A stretch of DNA of 64,000 nucleotides, taken from NCBI GenBank assembly GCA_964036315.1, contig OZ038507.1:68419232-68483231 (forward strand). The letters are read 5' to 3'. Source of the DNA: Acanthosepion esculentum. Taxonomy: Eukaryota; Mollusca; Cephalopoda; Sepiida; Sepiidae. Shown here in pieces: positions 52,628 through 64,000 of the stretch; the stretch's first letter is position 1; the number at the start of each line of letters is the position of its first letter. Under the pieces are notes generated by a model. It was not told the origin of the DNA and did no database searches. It saw only the letters and a program-made list of their open reading frames with translations. A program made the position numbers and the translations under genes.

Positions 52628-53294
52628 ATGAATGAACTATCCAAAGTCATATCTGAATTATTCAAATCCCAACAGATAGCACAGCAAGAACAACTGATAG
52701 CAATGCAAAAATATCAAGAACGTCAAGAGGAAAGACAACAAAAATATCAAGAAAAACAAGATGAAAGACTTTTGGAAATTCAAAAGTTAACACTGGAGAA
52801 ATTAATCAACTATCAGGCAAATGAGGGAAATTCTTCATACTATAATAACACCATATTTAATTCGCTGGAAACTTTCAACTATGTGCCAGACGAAGAAAAA
52901 ACGTTTGAAGCGTACTTTAAACGATATGAAGATATTTTCTACACAGACTGTGAAAACTGGTCGAATTCAAGAAAAGTCAGTCTATTACTAAGAAAGCTAG
53001 GAAAAGCAGAACATAGCAAATTTGTAGATTTTATTCTACCGAGAAAAAACAACTGAATTGGAATTCTCGGAATCAGTGAAATTGCTAAAAGAGCTGTTTG
53101 GAGCAAATATGTCGCTTTGGCATAAGCGATGGTTATGCATGAATGTCTCTAAATCCGACGATCAGGATTACTTAACATATGCATCTATAGTGAATAGACA
53201 TTGTGACAATTTCAGATTGGCAGAGATTACGGTGGAAGAATTCAAGTGTTTAATTTTTGCTCAAGGACTGGTATCCAGTAAGAGTGCCGATTAA
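52628..53294 (+). pseudogene. gag: Gypsy gag, unit 3
   Basis: Identical by eye to unit 2, including the frameshift and the final stop. Confidence 0.85.
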
Positions 53295-54068
53295 AGACGT
53301 AGAGTTTTGTCTAAACTCGAATCTGAACAAGGCCTTACCCTGCGAAAGTTAGCAGAGGAGTGTCAACGGGCCGTAAAGTTAAAGAAAGAGTCGCAAAAAA
53401 TCGAAGAAGCTGTCAGTGCTTATATTAAAAAAATAAAAAAGCAGTCAAAGTACCCAGTAGAGAAAAATTGGAGAAAAAATTCAGCGTATTTTAATAATAG
53501 ACAAGAAAATATAAAGAACGAAAATAAAAAGGTCCCGCCATATAATTGCAGACGTTGTAACGAAAGACATTGGGAGATAAATTGCCCATATAGAAATAAG
53601 AAATGTTTCGTGTGCCAAAAGAATGGTCACAAAGGATCGTGTTGTAAAACGAAAAAATGCAAAAAAAGGCCTACAATAATGAAGTCAACGAAACTCGCTC
53701 GAACGGTAACTGGAAAGCAAATTAACTTCGAAGGCGAGGTTGTACTTCCAATGAAATTGAATGGGATCGTTAAAAAAATAAAAGTTTTCATTCTGAAAAA
53801 TGGAGAAAACTTGTTGGGTACAGATTTTATTGAAACATTCGAATTGTGGGATAAACCGTTAAACTCATTCTGCAGAAAAGTAGAAAGTAATACGCAAACA
53901 AGACAGGACATTAAAGAGGAATTAAAGAAAAAGTTTCAGGAAACCTTTACACCTGGTCTTGGAAGATGTAACAAGTTTGAAGCTAAATTTGAATTAAAAG
54001 AAAATACTATGCCTATATTTAAAAAGAAACGTAACGTGCCTTTCGCAAGTGTAGAGAAAGTAGTATAA
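53295..54068 (+). pseudogene. gag-pol: Gypsy gag-pol: zinc knuckles to RT stub, unit 3
   Basis: Identical by eye to unit 2, including the deletion border and the terminal TAA. Confidence 0.85.
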
Positions 54069-55100
54069 CCAAAAAAGTTGCAGAAAAGAATCCTACGGGA
54101 CTTTCATATGGGTCACCCGGGGATTAATAGAACAAAAAGCTTAATGCGAAGCTTTGTATATTGGAAAGGAATGGATGTGGATATCGAAAACATGGTTCAT
54201 CGATGTAAAGGGTGTGCGTTAGCAGCTAAGGCACCACCTATAGTACACAAACCATGGCCAAAGACGGGTCATCCGTGGGAAAGATTACACATTGATTTCG
54301 CTGGTCCAGCAGAAGATTATTACTACTTAATAGTGGTAGATAGCTTTACAAAATGGCCGGAAGTACTACGCTGCAAAAAGCCTACGTCCAATACCACAAC
54401 AACTTTTTTGCATGAACTATTTGCACGGTTCGGTGTGCCAGAGTGTACTGTGAGTGACAATGGTACACAATTCACTTCTGACGAATTTAAGGAATTTTGT
54501 GAGTTATATCAAATTAACCACATAACGACGCCGCCGTATCATCCGAGATCCAATGGACTCGCAGAAAGATTTGTAGATACGTTAAAGCGCGCTCTGAAGA
54601 AAGCCTCAGGAGTTCCAACGGAAAAGGCGCTTCAGCAATTCCTACAAGTATACAGAATCACGCCTAACCAGAGAACACCATCAAACATGGCACCAGCAGA
54701 ACTAATGTTCGCTAGGAAAGTTAAGTCAGTGTTTGACAAGCTTTTGCCAGGAAGAAATAGAATAAAGAACACTATGTATACAGCAAGAAAAAGATACACA
54801 CCCGGAGAGAAGGTCTTTTTCAAGTGCTATAGAAACAACATTGAGTTCTGGGAGCGAGGCATAGTGGACAAGAGAATCGGTGACCTGGTTTACATAATAA
54901 AAGGGCCGAAGAATACTCATAAAAGGCACCAGAACCAACTCAAAAAATGCTACGTGCTAGAGCTTGAAGAGAGTATACCGGATGAGGAGGAAGATCTCAT
55001 TGATGTAATGTATGATACTTTTCAAGTAGAACCTCCGCCGAGTGCTCTGAACCGAGAAGATCCGGTAGGAAACGAAAGTTCACGGACCCATTGGACATGA
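54069..55100 (+). CDS. Gypsy integrase, unit 3
   Basis: Identical by eye to units 1 and 2; zinc-binding and catalytic residues intact. Confidence 0.88.
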   Translation, partial: PKKLQKRILRDFHMGHPGINRTKSLMRSFVYWKGMDVDIENMVHRCKGCALAAKAPPIVHKPWPKTGHPWERLHIDFAGPAEDYYYLIVVDSFTKWPEVLRCKKPTSNTTTTFLHELFARFGVPECTVSDNGTQFTSDEFKEFCELYQINHITTPPYHPRSNGLAERFVDTLKRALKKASGVPTEKALQQFLQVYRITPNQRTPSNMAPAELMFARKVKSVFDKLLPGRNRIKNTMYTARKRYTPGEKVFFKCYRNNIEFWERGIVDKRIGDLVYIIKGPKNTHKRHQNQLKKCYVLELEESIPDEEEDLIDVMYDTFQVEPPPSALNREDPVGNESSRTHWT

Positions 55101-55244
55101 ATCCAAAAGGAAAAAGATATTGAAAAAAAAAACAGATATACATATGAACTGTGCAAAGGGGATCTACAAAGAAATAACCATGATCATCATCCCATATAGA
55201 AGCCAGTTTGAAATCCAAAAGGATTCCAAGGCTTGGGAGGGGGG

Positions 55245-55533
55245 TGTTGTGGTAGGATCCACCTAATCTGCATAGGTGACTACCAACTATATAAATAATG
55301 GTTGGTACCGGAAGACGAGGGGGGAGGAATCACGAGATCCAACTAGAGACTCTGATCGACTGCGACTAGTCAACACATTCTCCAGGAACGTCTTCCCAGA
55401 AATATACAGAAATACTATATGTACTTATTGTGTACACTTTCTTGTTATAATACATTCTTGTTCTAAGTACATTTTGTGTTGCATTATTATTCCATGCATT
55501 AGGCGAGATTCAACATTGAGTCAAGACTCAACA
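55245..55533 (+). repeat. LTR 4 (terminal, variant)
   Basis: 289 bp. It differs from the other three near its 3' end: a two-base TG insertion in 'attttgtgttgc' and 'gcattagg' in place of 'gcaataggc'. Followed directly by the TTAAA target duplication. Confidence 0.92.
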
Positions 55534-55538
55534 TTAAA
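55534..55538. repeat. Target site duplication, right
   Basis: TTAAA, matching 44239-44243. Confidence 0.9.
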
Positions 55539-55744
55539 TAATAAAACTTTTAATTTTTCTAAGCTAATAATAAAGACTTAATAAAAATGTCTTGCACTAA
55601 GCGATGGACCCTGTTAAATCTGTACGTTTTACCCCACTTAGCTGTTTGCACTTCGCCCCCAAATTTGGTTTCGATCGGTCAGTGGTATGGCTATTTTAGA
55701 GGGTGTGACCGACAAGCTAACTGAAGTGACATAATTAGTAAAAT

Positions 55745-56345
55745 ATGTAGAAGACTTCTAGTAAAATCAAACAAGAACAAAAAGTTAAATATCTTGGAAG
55801 TATTTTAATCAAGGACGAGAAGCGCGACACTGAAAACCCGATTTCGTATTGGGACAGCGAAAGACGTTTTCCAAAAGCTAAGCAGAGTATTAAGAATACA
55901 AGAAAAAAAAAACTTTGTTAGAAACAAAGAAAAGAGTACTGAACTGTTACGTGCTCTTTGTCCTCCTATATGGCATCCACTGCTATACAAGATGTCAGAT
56001 ATCAAAGATGAAGGAGAGACTTGAAGCAACGGCGATATGGCTCTACAGAAGGATGCTGGGAACACCGCGGACCGAACATGTGAGCCACGACGAACTTTTA
56101 GAGAAAATGGAAACAAAAATTAAACTTATACTTACCGCCAGGAAGAGACAGTTGATGTTTCTAGAGCACAGATTGAGGAAAGACGGCTTGGAAAATCTGA
56201 TCCTCACAGGACAGACTGAAGGCAAGAGGGACAGAGGAAAATAACACGTAACATATTTAGGGATCTTGAGTAAATTGAAGGCAGAACTGGAGAGATAACA
56301 AAAAGATAAAATTTACTAAGAGCTACAAAGGTGTTGTGACCTAGA
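55745..56345 (+). pseudogene. RTE-like LINE fragment
   Basis: Plus-strand relative of the 5490-6312 fragment. KVKYLGSILIKDEKRDTE near 55780 (the F/YLGS element), then TKKRVLNCYVLFVLLYG, ISKMKERLEATAIWLYRRMLGTPRTEHVSHDELLEKM and RKRQLMFLEHRLRKDGLENLILTG (56135-56215). The first part is in a different frame from the 109-codon open frame at 55915-56244. It is truncated before the catalytic YADD motif. The 3' end, near 56345, has 'gagctacaaag' as in the other copies. Confidence 0.75.
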
Positions 56346-56499
56346 GAAAGTTGCTGAATAGAATAATTAAACGAAGGTTGGTAATGAACGATAATAGTTA
56401 GGACAAGAACAACACATATAAGATTCGTCAGCGGCGCGTAGAAGACGTAGTCAACTGCTAGAAGTGAGTCAATGAATCTCCAACTGCAGGATATCTACC

Positions 56500-56720
56500 A
56501 ACCGCCCCACGCGGTCGGATGTGGCACAAGGCCGAATTTAGTGTGGCGCATCCGAACTCGTAGCTCGGCTAAAAAAATTTCCGTAGACCCCGTATAAAAC
56601 GGGGTCGAGTAGCTGTTTCCTGAGAAATAAAGCATAACCTCGCCTGGAGATCCTCTCTGCCCGGAGGCAGAGAGTTTGACCAGCACAGCTGGAGACGAAT
56701 CTCCAATTCTAAACCAAGTA
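56500..56720. repeat. SINE-like block, relative of 40381-40815
   Basis: GC-richer; contains 'gatgtggcacaaggccgaa', 'tagctcggctaaaaaaattt' and 'cccgtataaaacgggg', similar to the tandem pair at 40.4 kb. It lies inside LINE-derived 3' sequence (56345-56980). Confidence 0.6.
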
Positions 56721-56980
56721 CAGTATTGTACTGTATTTATGGGATTGGGGACATACCTATTATCGTCCGTACGTATGCTGCAAGAAAAGGACAGGAAATG
56801 GTGGAGAGTCATCATCGCTAAATTTCTGGAGGGAGACGGCACATAGATGAAGAAGGACGAGCTTGTGTATATGGATTGCGGAACAGGGTTTAGGTGAGAT
56901 AACAAAATACACAATTTGTTAAGAGCTACAAAGTACAGGAAATTGTGGAGAGCCATGATCTCTAACATCCTGAGGAGACA
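56721..56980 (+). repeat. LINE 3' region repeats
   Basis: Two copies of the 'agagctacaaag.....ggaaatggtggagag' + 'ccatgatc' 3' segment of the RTE-like LINE (near 56790 and 56930). Interrupted at 56980 by the Helitron. Confidence 0.55.
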
Positions 56981-57013
56981 TCTCTATCTATAAAAGGCAG
57001 GATGTGTGTATGT

Positions 57014-57055
<42 letters not shown>

Positions 57056-57770
57056 CGAATGCACGGCCGCAATTTTCGACGGATTTGCACCAAAAGTTAG
57101 TGCTAAGCCCAAGACCGACTTTGCATTTCCCAACTCCCATCGATAGTGGAAACAATTGATTTTTTCATGCTTCTACGGTAGTTTTCATGTAGTTTGCGGC
57201 CATTTTCTACTGGCCAGAGTGAGAGCCTATAGCTGGCTGTCACGAATAGGCAGGAAGATTCTATTGGCCAGCGTGAGAGCCAACAGCTGACTGATACGAA
57301 TGTTAACTAGCATGCTAGCATGCAAGAAAAAAATCGATAGCTGCATTCGTCACAAGTGGTAAAAATTTAAATCTGCATGGCACTTTAATCCAATTGGCTC
57401 ATTCACTTACTTAAACTCAACGTTGATTCTGATTCCGCAGGAATGAGTTGGGTGTGAAAAAGTATTTGTTGTTAACATTGTTTTTCCATTCGGTTTTTCC
57501 AGTTACGAGTCCTTTTTTAAAGCTGATCGTTTTGTGTTCATTTTGTTTAGTTCTTTTTTCATAACAGATATAATGTTTAGTATAGAGCTTAGAAAAAATT
57601 CGCAGTGTGAGATAGGCAAGAAGTAAGGCATGTAGCAACATCAGCACGGCAGAGGGCACTCCTTTAAAGGCAAGGAAGGGCAAAAATATTTTAAGTCAAG
57701 TGATAGCGATTGCTATACGAGTCGTACGATTTTTGAATCAAGCACGGGCAACGCCGGGCCATGCTGCTAG
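56981..57770 (+). mobile_element. Non-autonomous Helitron
   Basis: Begins TCTCTATCTATAAAAGG after an A at 56980 and ends CTAG at 57767-57770 before a T, the A/T target and TC...CTRR ends expected of Helitrons. Just before the CTAG, AGCAC-GG...CC-A-TGCT can form a short hairpin. A (GT)n lies at 57003-57053. There is no helicase or Rep; the 88-codon minus frame at 57417-57683 is unrecognised. Confidence 0.75.
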
Positions 57771-57894
57771 TGGGACATAAAATAGAAGAATCATTTTTAA
57801 TCATTTTTCCACAGATTATAATATTTCCCTGATGTTAATAAGCCCTTTTTAAAAAATTTCGTCTTATTTTTTTTATTTTTTTTTTGTGCTACTT

Positions 57895-58370
57895 GGTGAT
57901 GTGAGATTTAGCTGAGTCTTTATCGGACAGAGGATGCAGACAAGTAGAAAGCTTAACATCAGGAAGAGGCAGCTGAAATATCTGGGATACGTCATGCGAA
58001 AGGTGGGCCTGAAGAATCTGATACACACAAGGTGTAATAGAGAGACAAAGGAAAGCAACGCATGGCATAGTGATTTTCCAAGCGTAGCTTAGATGTGGCA
58101 CCAGGCCGAAATTAGGGGGCACTCAGTGAGGATCGAACTCACTACTCAGACGAAATTGTTCTAGCCAGCCAAGCTTGCTAACCATTACACCACCTCGAGG
58201 GGCCCAACGCATGACATAACTGGCGGGCTTACGCGAGTGGATGACAGAACATAGTCTGGGGAAGCTGACAGAGGCACGAAACTTATTGAGAGCTACAAGG
58301 GATAGGGGGAAGTGGAGAGCCATGATCAACGACGTCCTGAAGGGACACGGCACATTAAAAGAAAGAATCT
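57895..58370 (+). pseudogene. RTE-like LINE 3' fragment, interrupted by a SINE
   Basis: KLNIRKRQLKYLGYVMRKVGLKNLIHT (57945-58030) is the C-terminal segment also seen at 5650-5760. The frame resumes after the SINE with ITGGLTRVDDRT and 'gagagctacaagg', 'ggagagccatgatcaacgac' and 'gtcctgaagggaca', the 3' region shared with the other fragments. No catalytic residues. Confidence 0.7.
58070..58204 (-). mobile_element. tRNA-derived SINE with target duplication
   Basis: On the minus strand: A-box 'tggtgtaatggttagca', a long anticodon/variable-arm region, and a perfect T-arm GTGAG-TTCGATC-CTCAC containing the B box, followed by a body with 'ggcctggtgccacatc'. It is flanked by a 14-bp duplication CAACGCATG(G/A)CATA (58056-58069 and 58205-58218), with one mismatch. 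The head is well preserved; no CCA and no perfect acceptor stem. Confidence 0.8.
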
Positions 58371-58404
58371 CCTTTATCGGATAATCATTTTCTCGGTATT
58401 CAAA

Positions 58405-61400
58405 CATTTGGCCGACAGACATTTGGCCGACGGGCATTTAACCGAATGGACATTTAGCCGAAAATGTAGTGGCGTACTTACATGTATGTCACACTCTTTA
58501 TCGTAATGTGCTACATATATTTCTATTTATTTACTGCATTGATTTATAATATTTAGGTATTTGGATATTTGGCCGAGAGATATATCGCCGAATGGACATT
58601 TGGCCGACGGGCATTTAACCGAATGGACATTTAGCCGAGAATGTAGTGGCGTACTTACATGTATGTCACACTCTTTATCGTAATGTGCTACATATATTTA
58701 TATTTATTTACTGCATTGATTTATAATATTTAGGTATTTGGATATTTGGCCGAGAGATATATCGCCGAATGGACATTTGGCCGACGGGCATTTGACCGAA
58801 TGGACATTTAGCCGAAAATGTAGTGGCGTACTTACATGTATGTCACACTCTTTATCGTAATGTGCTACATATATTTATATTTATTTACTGCATTGATTTA
58901 TAATATTTAGGTATTTGGATATTTGGCCGAGCGATATATCGCCGAATGGACATTTGGCCGACGGGCATTTAACCGAATGGACAATTAGCCGAGAATGTAG
59001 TGGCGTACTTACATGTATGTCACACTCTTTATCGTAATATGCTACATATATTTATATTTATTTACTGCATTGATTTATAATATTTAGGTATTTGGATAAT
59101 TCGCCGAGCGATATATCGCCGAATGGACATTTAGCCGACGGGCATTTAACCGAATGGACAATTAGCCGAGAATGTAGTGGCGTACTTACATGTATGTCAC
59201 ACTCTTTATCGTAATATGCTACATATATTTATATTTATTTACTGCATTGATTTATAATATTTAGGTATTTGGATATTTGGCCGAGAGATATATCGCCGAA
59301 TGGACATTTGGCCGACGGGCATTTAACCGAATGGACAATTAGCCGAGAATGTAGTGGCGTACTTACATGTATGTCACACTCTTTATCGTAATGTGCTACA
59401 TATATTTACATTTATCTACTGCAATGATTTATAATATTTAGGTATTTGGATATTTGGCCGAGCGATATATCGCCGAATGGACATTTAGCCGACGGGCATT
59501 TAACCGAATGGACAATTAGCCGAGAATGTAGTGGCGTACTTACATGTATGTCACACTCTTTATCGTAATGTGCTACATATATTTACATTTATTTACTGCA
59601 TTGAGTTATAATATTTAGGTATTTGGATATTTGGCCGAGAGATATATCGCCGAATGGACATTTGGCCGACGGGCATTTAACCGAATGGACATTTAGCCGA
59701 AAATGTAGTGGCGTACTTACATGTATGTCACACTCTTTATCGTAATGTGCTACATATATTTACATTTATTTACTGCATTGATTTATAATATTTAGGTATT
59801 TGGATATTTGGCCGAGAGATATATCGCCGAATGGACATTTGGCAAACGGGCATTTAACCGAATGGACATTTAGCCGAGAATGTAGTGGCGTACTTACATG
59901 TATGTCACACTCTTTATCGTAATGTGCTACATATATTTACATTTATTTATTGCATTGATTTATAATATTTAGGTATTTGGATATTTGGCCGAGAGATATA
60001 TCGCCGAATGGACATTTGGCCGACGGGCATTTAACCGAATGGACATTTAGCCGAAAATGTAGTGGCGTACTTACATGTATGTCACACTCTTTATCGTAAT
60101 GTGCTACATATATTTACATTTATTTACTGCATTGATTTATAATATTTAGGTATTTGGATATTTGGCCGAGATATATATCGCCGAATGGACATTTGGCCGA
60201 CGGGCATTTAACCGAATGGACATTTAGCCGAAAATGTAGTGGCGTACTTACATGTATGTCACACTCTTTATCGTAATGTGCTACATATATTTACATTTAT
60301 TTACTGCATTGATTTATAATATTTAGGTATTTGGATATTTGGCCGAGCGATATATCGCCGAATGGACATTTGGCCGACGGGCATTTAACCGAATGGACAA
60401 TTAGCCGAGAATGTAGTGGCGTACTTACATGTATGTCACACTCTTTATCGTAATGTGCTACATATATTTACATTTATTTACTGCATTGATTTATAATATT
60501 TAGGTATTTGGATATTTGGCCGAGAGATATATCGCCGAATGGACATTTGGCCGACGGGCATTTAACCGAATGGACAATTAGCCGAGAATTAGTGGCGTAC
60601 TTACATGTATGTCACACTCTTTATCGTAATGTGCTACATATATTTACATTTATTTACTGCATTGATTTATAATATTTAGGTATTTGGATATTTGGCCGAG
60701 AGATATATCGCCGAATGGACATTTGGCCGACGGGCATTTAACCGAATGGACATTTAGCCGAAAATGTAGTGGCGTACTTACATGTATGTCACACTCTTTA
60801 TCGTAATGTGCTACATATATTTACATTTATTTACTGCATTGATTTATAATATTTAGGTATTTGGATATTTGGCCGAGCGATATATCGCCGAATGTACATT
60901 TAGCCAACGGGCATTTAACCGAATGGACATTTAGCCGACGGGCATTTAACCGAATGGACATTTAGCCGACGGGCATTTAACCGAATGGACAATTAGCCGA
61001 GAATATAGTGGCGTACTTACATGTATGTCACACTCTTTATCGTAATGTGCTACATATATTTATATTTATTTACTGCATTGATTTATAATATTTAGGTATT
61101 TGGATATTTGGCCGAGCGATATATCGCCGAATGGACATTTGGCCGACGGGCATTTAACCGAATGGACAATTAGCCGAGAATGTAGTGGCGTACTTACATG
61201 TATGTCACACTCTTTATCGTAATGTGCTACATATATTTATATTTATTTACTGCATTGATTTATAATATTTAGGTATTTGGATATTTGGCCGAGCGATATA
61301 TCGCCGAATGGACATTTGGCCGACGGGCATTTAACCGAATGGACATTTAGCCGAGAATGTAGTGGCGTACTTACATGTATGTCACACTCTTTATCGTAAT

Positions 61401-64000
61401 GTGCTACATATATTTATATTTATTTACTGCATTGATTTATAATATTTAGGTATTTGGATATTTGGCCGAGCGATATATCGCCGAATGGACATTTAGCCGA
61501 CGGGCATTTAACCGAATGGACATTTAGCCGACGGGCATTTAACCGAATGGACATTTAGCCGACGGGCATTTAACCGAATGGACAATTAGCCGAGAATGTA
61601 GTGGCGTACTTACATGAATGTCACACTCTTTATCGTAATGTGCTACATATATTTATATTTATTTACTGCATTGATTTATAATATTTAGGTATTTGGATAT
61701 TTGGCCGAGTGATATATCGCCGAATGGACATTTTGCCGACGGGCAATTAACCGAATGGACATTTAGCCGATAATGTAGTGGCGTACTTTCATGTATGTCA
61801 CACTCTTTATCGTAATGTGCTACATATATTTATATTTATTTACTGCATTGATTTATAATATTTAGGTATTTGGATATTTGGCCGAGCGATATATCGCCGA
61901 ATGGACATTTGGCCGACGGGCATTTAACCGAATGGACAATTAGCCGAGAATGTAGTGGCGTACTTACATGTATGTCACACTCTTTATCGTAATGTGCTAC
62001 ATATATTTATATTTATTTACTGCATTGATTTATAATATTTAGGTATTTGGATATTTGGCCGAGCGATATATCGCCGAATGGACATTTGGCCGACGGGCAT
62101 TTAACCGAATGGACATTTAGCCGAGAATGTAGTGGCGTACTTACATGTATGTCACACTCTTTATCGTAATGTGCTACATATATTTATATTTATTTACTGC
62201 ATTGATTTATAATATTTAGGTATTTGGATATTTGGCCGAGCGATATATCGCCGAATGGACATATGGCCGACGGGCATTTAACCGAATGGACAATTAGCCG
62301 AGAATGTAGTGGCGTACTTACATGTATGTCACACTCTTTATCGTAATGTGCTACATATATTTATATTTATTTACTGCATTGATTTATAATATTTAGGTAT
62401 TTGGATATTTGGCCGAGCGATATATCGCCGAATGGACATTTGGCCGACGGGCATTTACCGGAATGAACATTTAGCCGAAAATGTAGTGGCGTACTTACAT
62501 GTATGTCACACTCTTTATCGTAATGTGCTACATATATTTATATTTATTTACTGCATTGATTTATAATATTTAGGTATTTGGATATTTGGCCGAGCGATAT
62601 ATCGCCGAATGGACATTTAGCCGACGGGCATTTAACCGAATGGACATTTAGCCGACGGGCATTTAACCGAATGGACATTTAGCCGACGGGCATTTAACCG
62701 AATGGACAATTAGCCGAGAATGTAGTGGCGTACTTACATGTATGTCACACTCTTTATCGTAATGTGCTACATATATTTATATTTATTTACTGCATTGATT
62801 TATAATATTTAGGTATTTGGATATTTGGCCGAGAGATATATCGCCGAATGGACATTTGGCCGACGGGCATTTAACCGAATGGACATTTAGCCGACGGGCA
62901 TTTAACCGAATGGACAATTAGCCGAGAATGTAGTGGCGTACTTACATGTATGTCACACTCTTTATCGTAATGTGCTACATATATTTATATTTATTTACTG
63001 CATTGATTTATAATATTTAGGTATTTGGATATTTGGCCGAGAGATATATAGCCGAATGGACATTTAGCCGACGGGCATTTAACCGAATGGACATTTAGCC
63101 GACGGGCATTTAACCGAATGGACATTTAGCCGACGGGCATTTAACCGAATGGACAATTAGCCGAGAATGTAGTGGCGTACTTACATGTATGTCACACTCT
63201 TTATCGTAATGTGCTACATATATTTATATTTATTTACTGCATTGATTTATAATATTTAGGTATTTGGATATTTGGCCGAGAGATATATCGCCCAATGGAC
63301 ATTTAGCCGACGGGCATTTAACGGAATGGACATTTAGCCGACGGGCATTTAACCGAATGGACATTTAGCCGACGGGCATTTAACCGAATGGACAATTAGC
63401 CGAGAATGTGGTGGCGTACTTACATGTATGTCACACTCTTTATCGTAATGTGCTACATATATTTATATTTATTTACTGCATTGATTTATAATATTTAGGT
63501 ATTTGGATATTTGGCCGAGCGATATATCGCCGAATGGACATTTAGCCGACGGGCATTTAACCGAATGGTCATTTAGCCGACGGGCATTTAACCGAATGGA
63601 CAATTAGCCGAGAATGTAGTGGCGTACTTACATGTATGTCACACTCTTTATCGTAATGTGCTACATATATTTATATTTATTTACTGCATTGATTTATAAT
63701 ATTTAGGTATTTGGATATTTGGCCGAGAGATATATCGCCGAATGGACATTTGGCCGACGGGCATTTAACCGAATGGACATTTAGTCGACGGGCATTTAAC
63801 CGAATGGACAATTAGCCGAGAATGTAGTGGCGTACTTACATGTATGTCACACTCTTTATCGTAATGTGCTACATATATTTATATTTATTTACTGCATTGA
63901 TTTATAATATTTAGGTATTTGGATATTTGGCCGAGCGATATATCGCCGAATGGACATTTAGCTGACGGGCATTTAACCGAATGGACATTTAGCCGACGGG
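58405..64000. repeat. 177-bp satellite with nested 28-bp expansion
   Basis: I count 29 copies of 'ggcgtacttacatgtatgtc' between 58471 and 63827, mostly 177 bp apart. Each unit also has a cluster of 10-bp-like motifs (ATTTGGCCGA, ATTTAACCGA, ATTTAGCCGA). A 28-bp sub-unit in this cluster is single in the first half and expanded two to three times in many units after 60890. Units between about 59400 and 60830 share 'tatatttacattt' where the others have 'tatatttatattt'. It continues beyond the window. Confidence 0.95.

Larger units (their letters stand above)
44244..55533 (+). mobile_element. Tandem array of a Gypsy-type LTR retrotransposon (3 units, 4 LTRs)
   Basis: Four LTRs start at 44244, 47911, 51578 and 55245, exactly 3667 bp apart, with three internal regions between them. 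The whole array sits within one TTAAA duplication. Every unit has the same gag frameshift, the same stops and the same deletion of the protease active site and of reverse transcriptase/RNase H. By eye units 2 and 3 are identical, and unit 1 differs at three bases in the coding part. Confidence 0.92.

Noticed and set aside
58112..58198. Functional tRNA gene
   Set aside because: No complete acceptor stem, flanked by target duplications, followed by a SINE body.
58405..64000. Regular repeats as CRISPR or as a coding repeat protein
   Set aside because: The whole 177-bp unit is repeated, without unique spacers, and contains stops in all frames.

Overview
This window is repeat-dominated eukaryotic DNA. 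I found no intact host gene, no bacterial-type operon, no CRISPR array and no complete rRNA or tRNA gene. AT-rich spacers, long TA/GT microsatellites, several LINE clades, Tc1/mariner elements, Penelope-like elements (PLEs), Helitrons, tRNA- and 5S-like SINE heads and a large satellite point to an invertebrate animal. A mollusc, possibly a cephalopod, would fit the mix of families, but that is inference from memory and not something the sequence proves.

Layout. 1-1000: diverged tandem repeats. 1033-2943: 5'-truncated R4/Dong-type LINE. 2944-3990: first copy of a composite element carrying tandem repeats. 4146-6312: two LINE fragments. 6545-9477: 2.9 kb pyrimidine-rich tract. 9825-11280: rearranged Tc1-like transposon and a dispersed repeat. 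12430-14719: the longest LINE copy (APE endonuclease tail plus reverse transcriptase). 15020-17065: repeats, a LINE fragment, and a tRNA-like/hammerhead unit bounded by two ribozyme cores 318 nt apart. 18605-19400: 69-bp tandem array. 19.9-24.5 kb: microsatellites, decayed ribozymes and a composite element. 24.5-25 kb: SINE heads including a 5S rRNA-like plus tRNA-like pair. 25.1-26.4 kb: minisatellite. 26.5-28.4 kb: two composite elements head to head. 28.66-31.05 kb: Tc1-like element whose left terminal repeat has grown into a 25-bp satellite. 31.5-34.05 kb: PLE with a mutated hammerhead downstream and a Stowaway-like mariner inside it. 34.2-40 kb: Tc1 and PLE fragments, an intact-looking hammerhead at 37.9 kb and a GIY-YIG endonuclease fragment. 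40.4-43.6 kb: tandem repeats, Helitron helicase tail, LINE fragment. 44244-55533: three tandem units of a Gypsy-type LTR retrotransposon sharing four LTRs, with one TTAAA target duplication around the whole block. 55.6-58.4 kb: LINE fragments broken by a 790-bp non-autonomous Helitron and a 135-bp SINE. 58405-64000: 177-bp satellite that runs off the window.

The most interesting signal is RNA rather than protein. Canonical hammerhead ribozyme cores occur at 16655-16708, 16973-17026 (+) and 37922-37985 (-). A mutated one lies at 31533-31596, decayed ones at 20.7-20.9 kb, and a looser series of hammerhead-like cores is scattered through PLE-associated repeats. Together with tRNA-like promoter heads placed just upstream of the ribozymes, they suggest retrozyme- or SINE-like RNAs that self-cleave. 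The coding remnants (PLE, LINEs, Gypsy, Tc1, MLE, Helitron) all carry stops, frameshifts or internal deletions, so the window looks like a graveyard of mobile DNA with ongoing tandem-repeat expansion.
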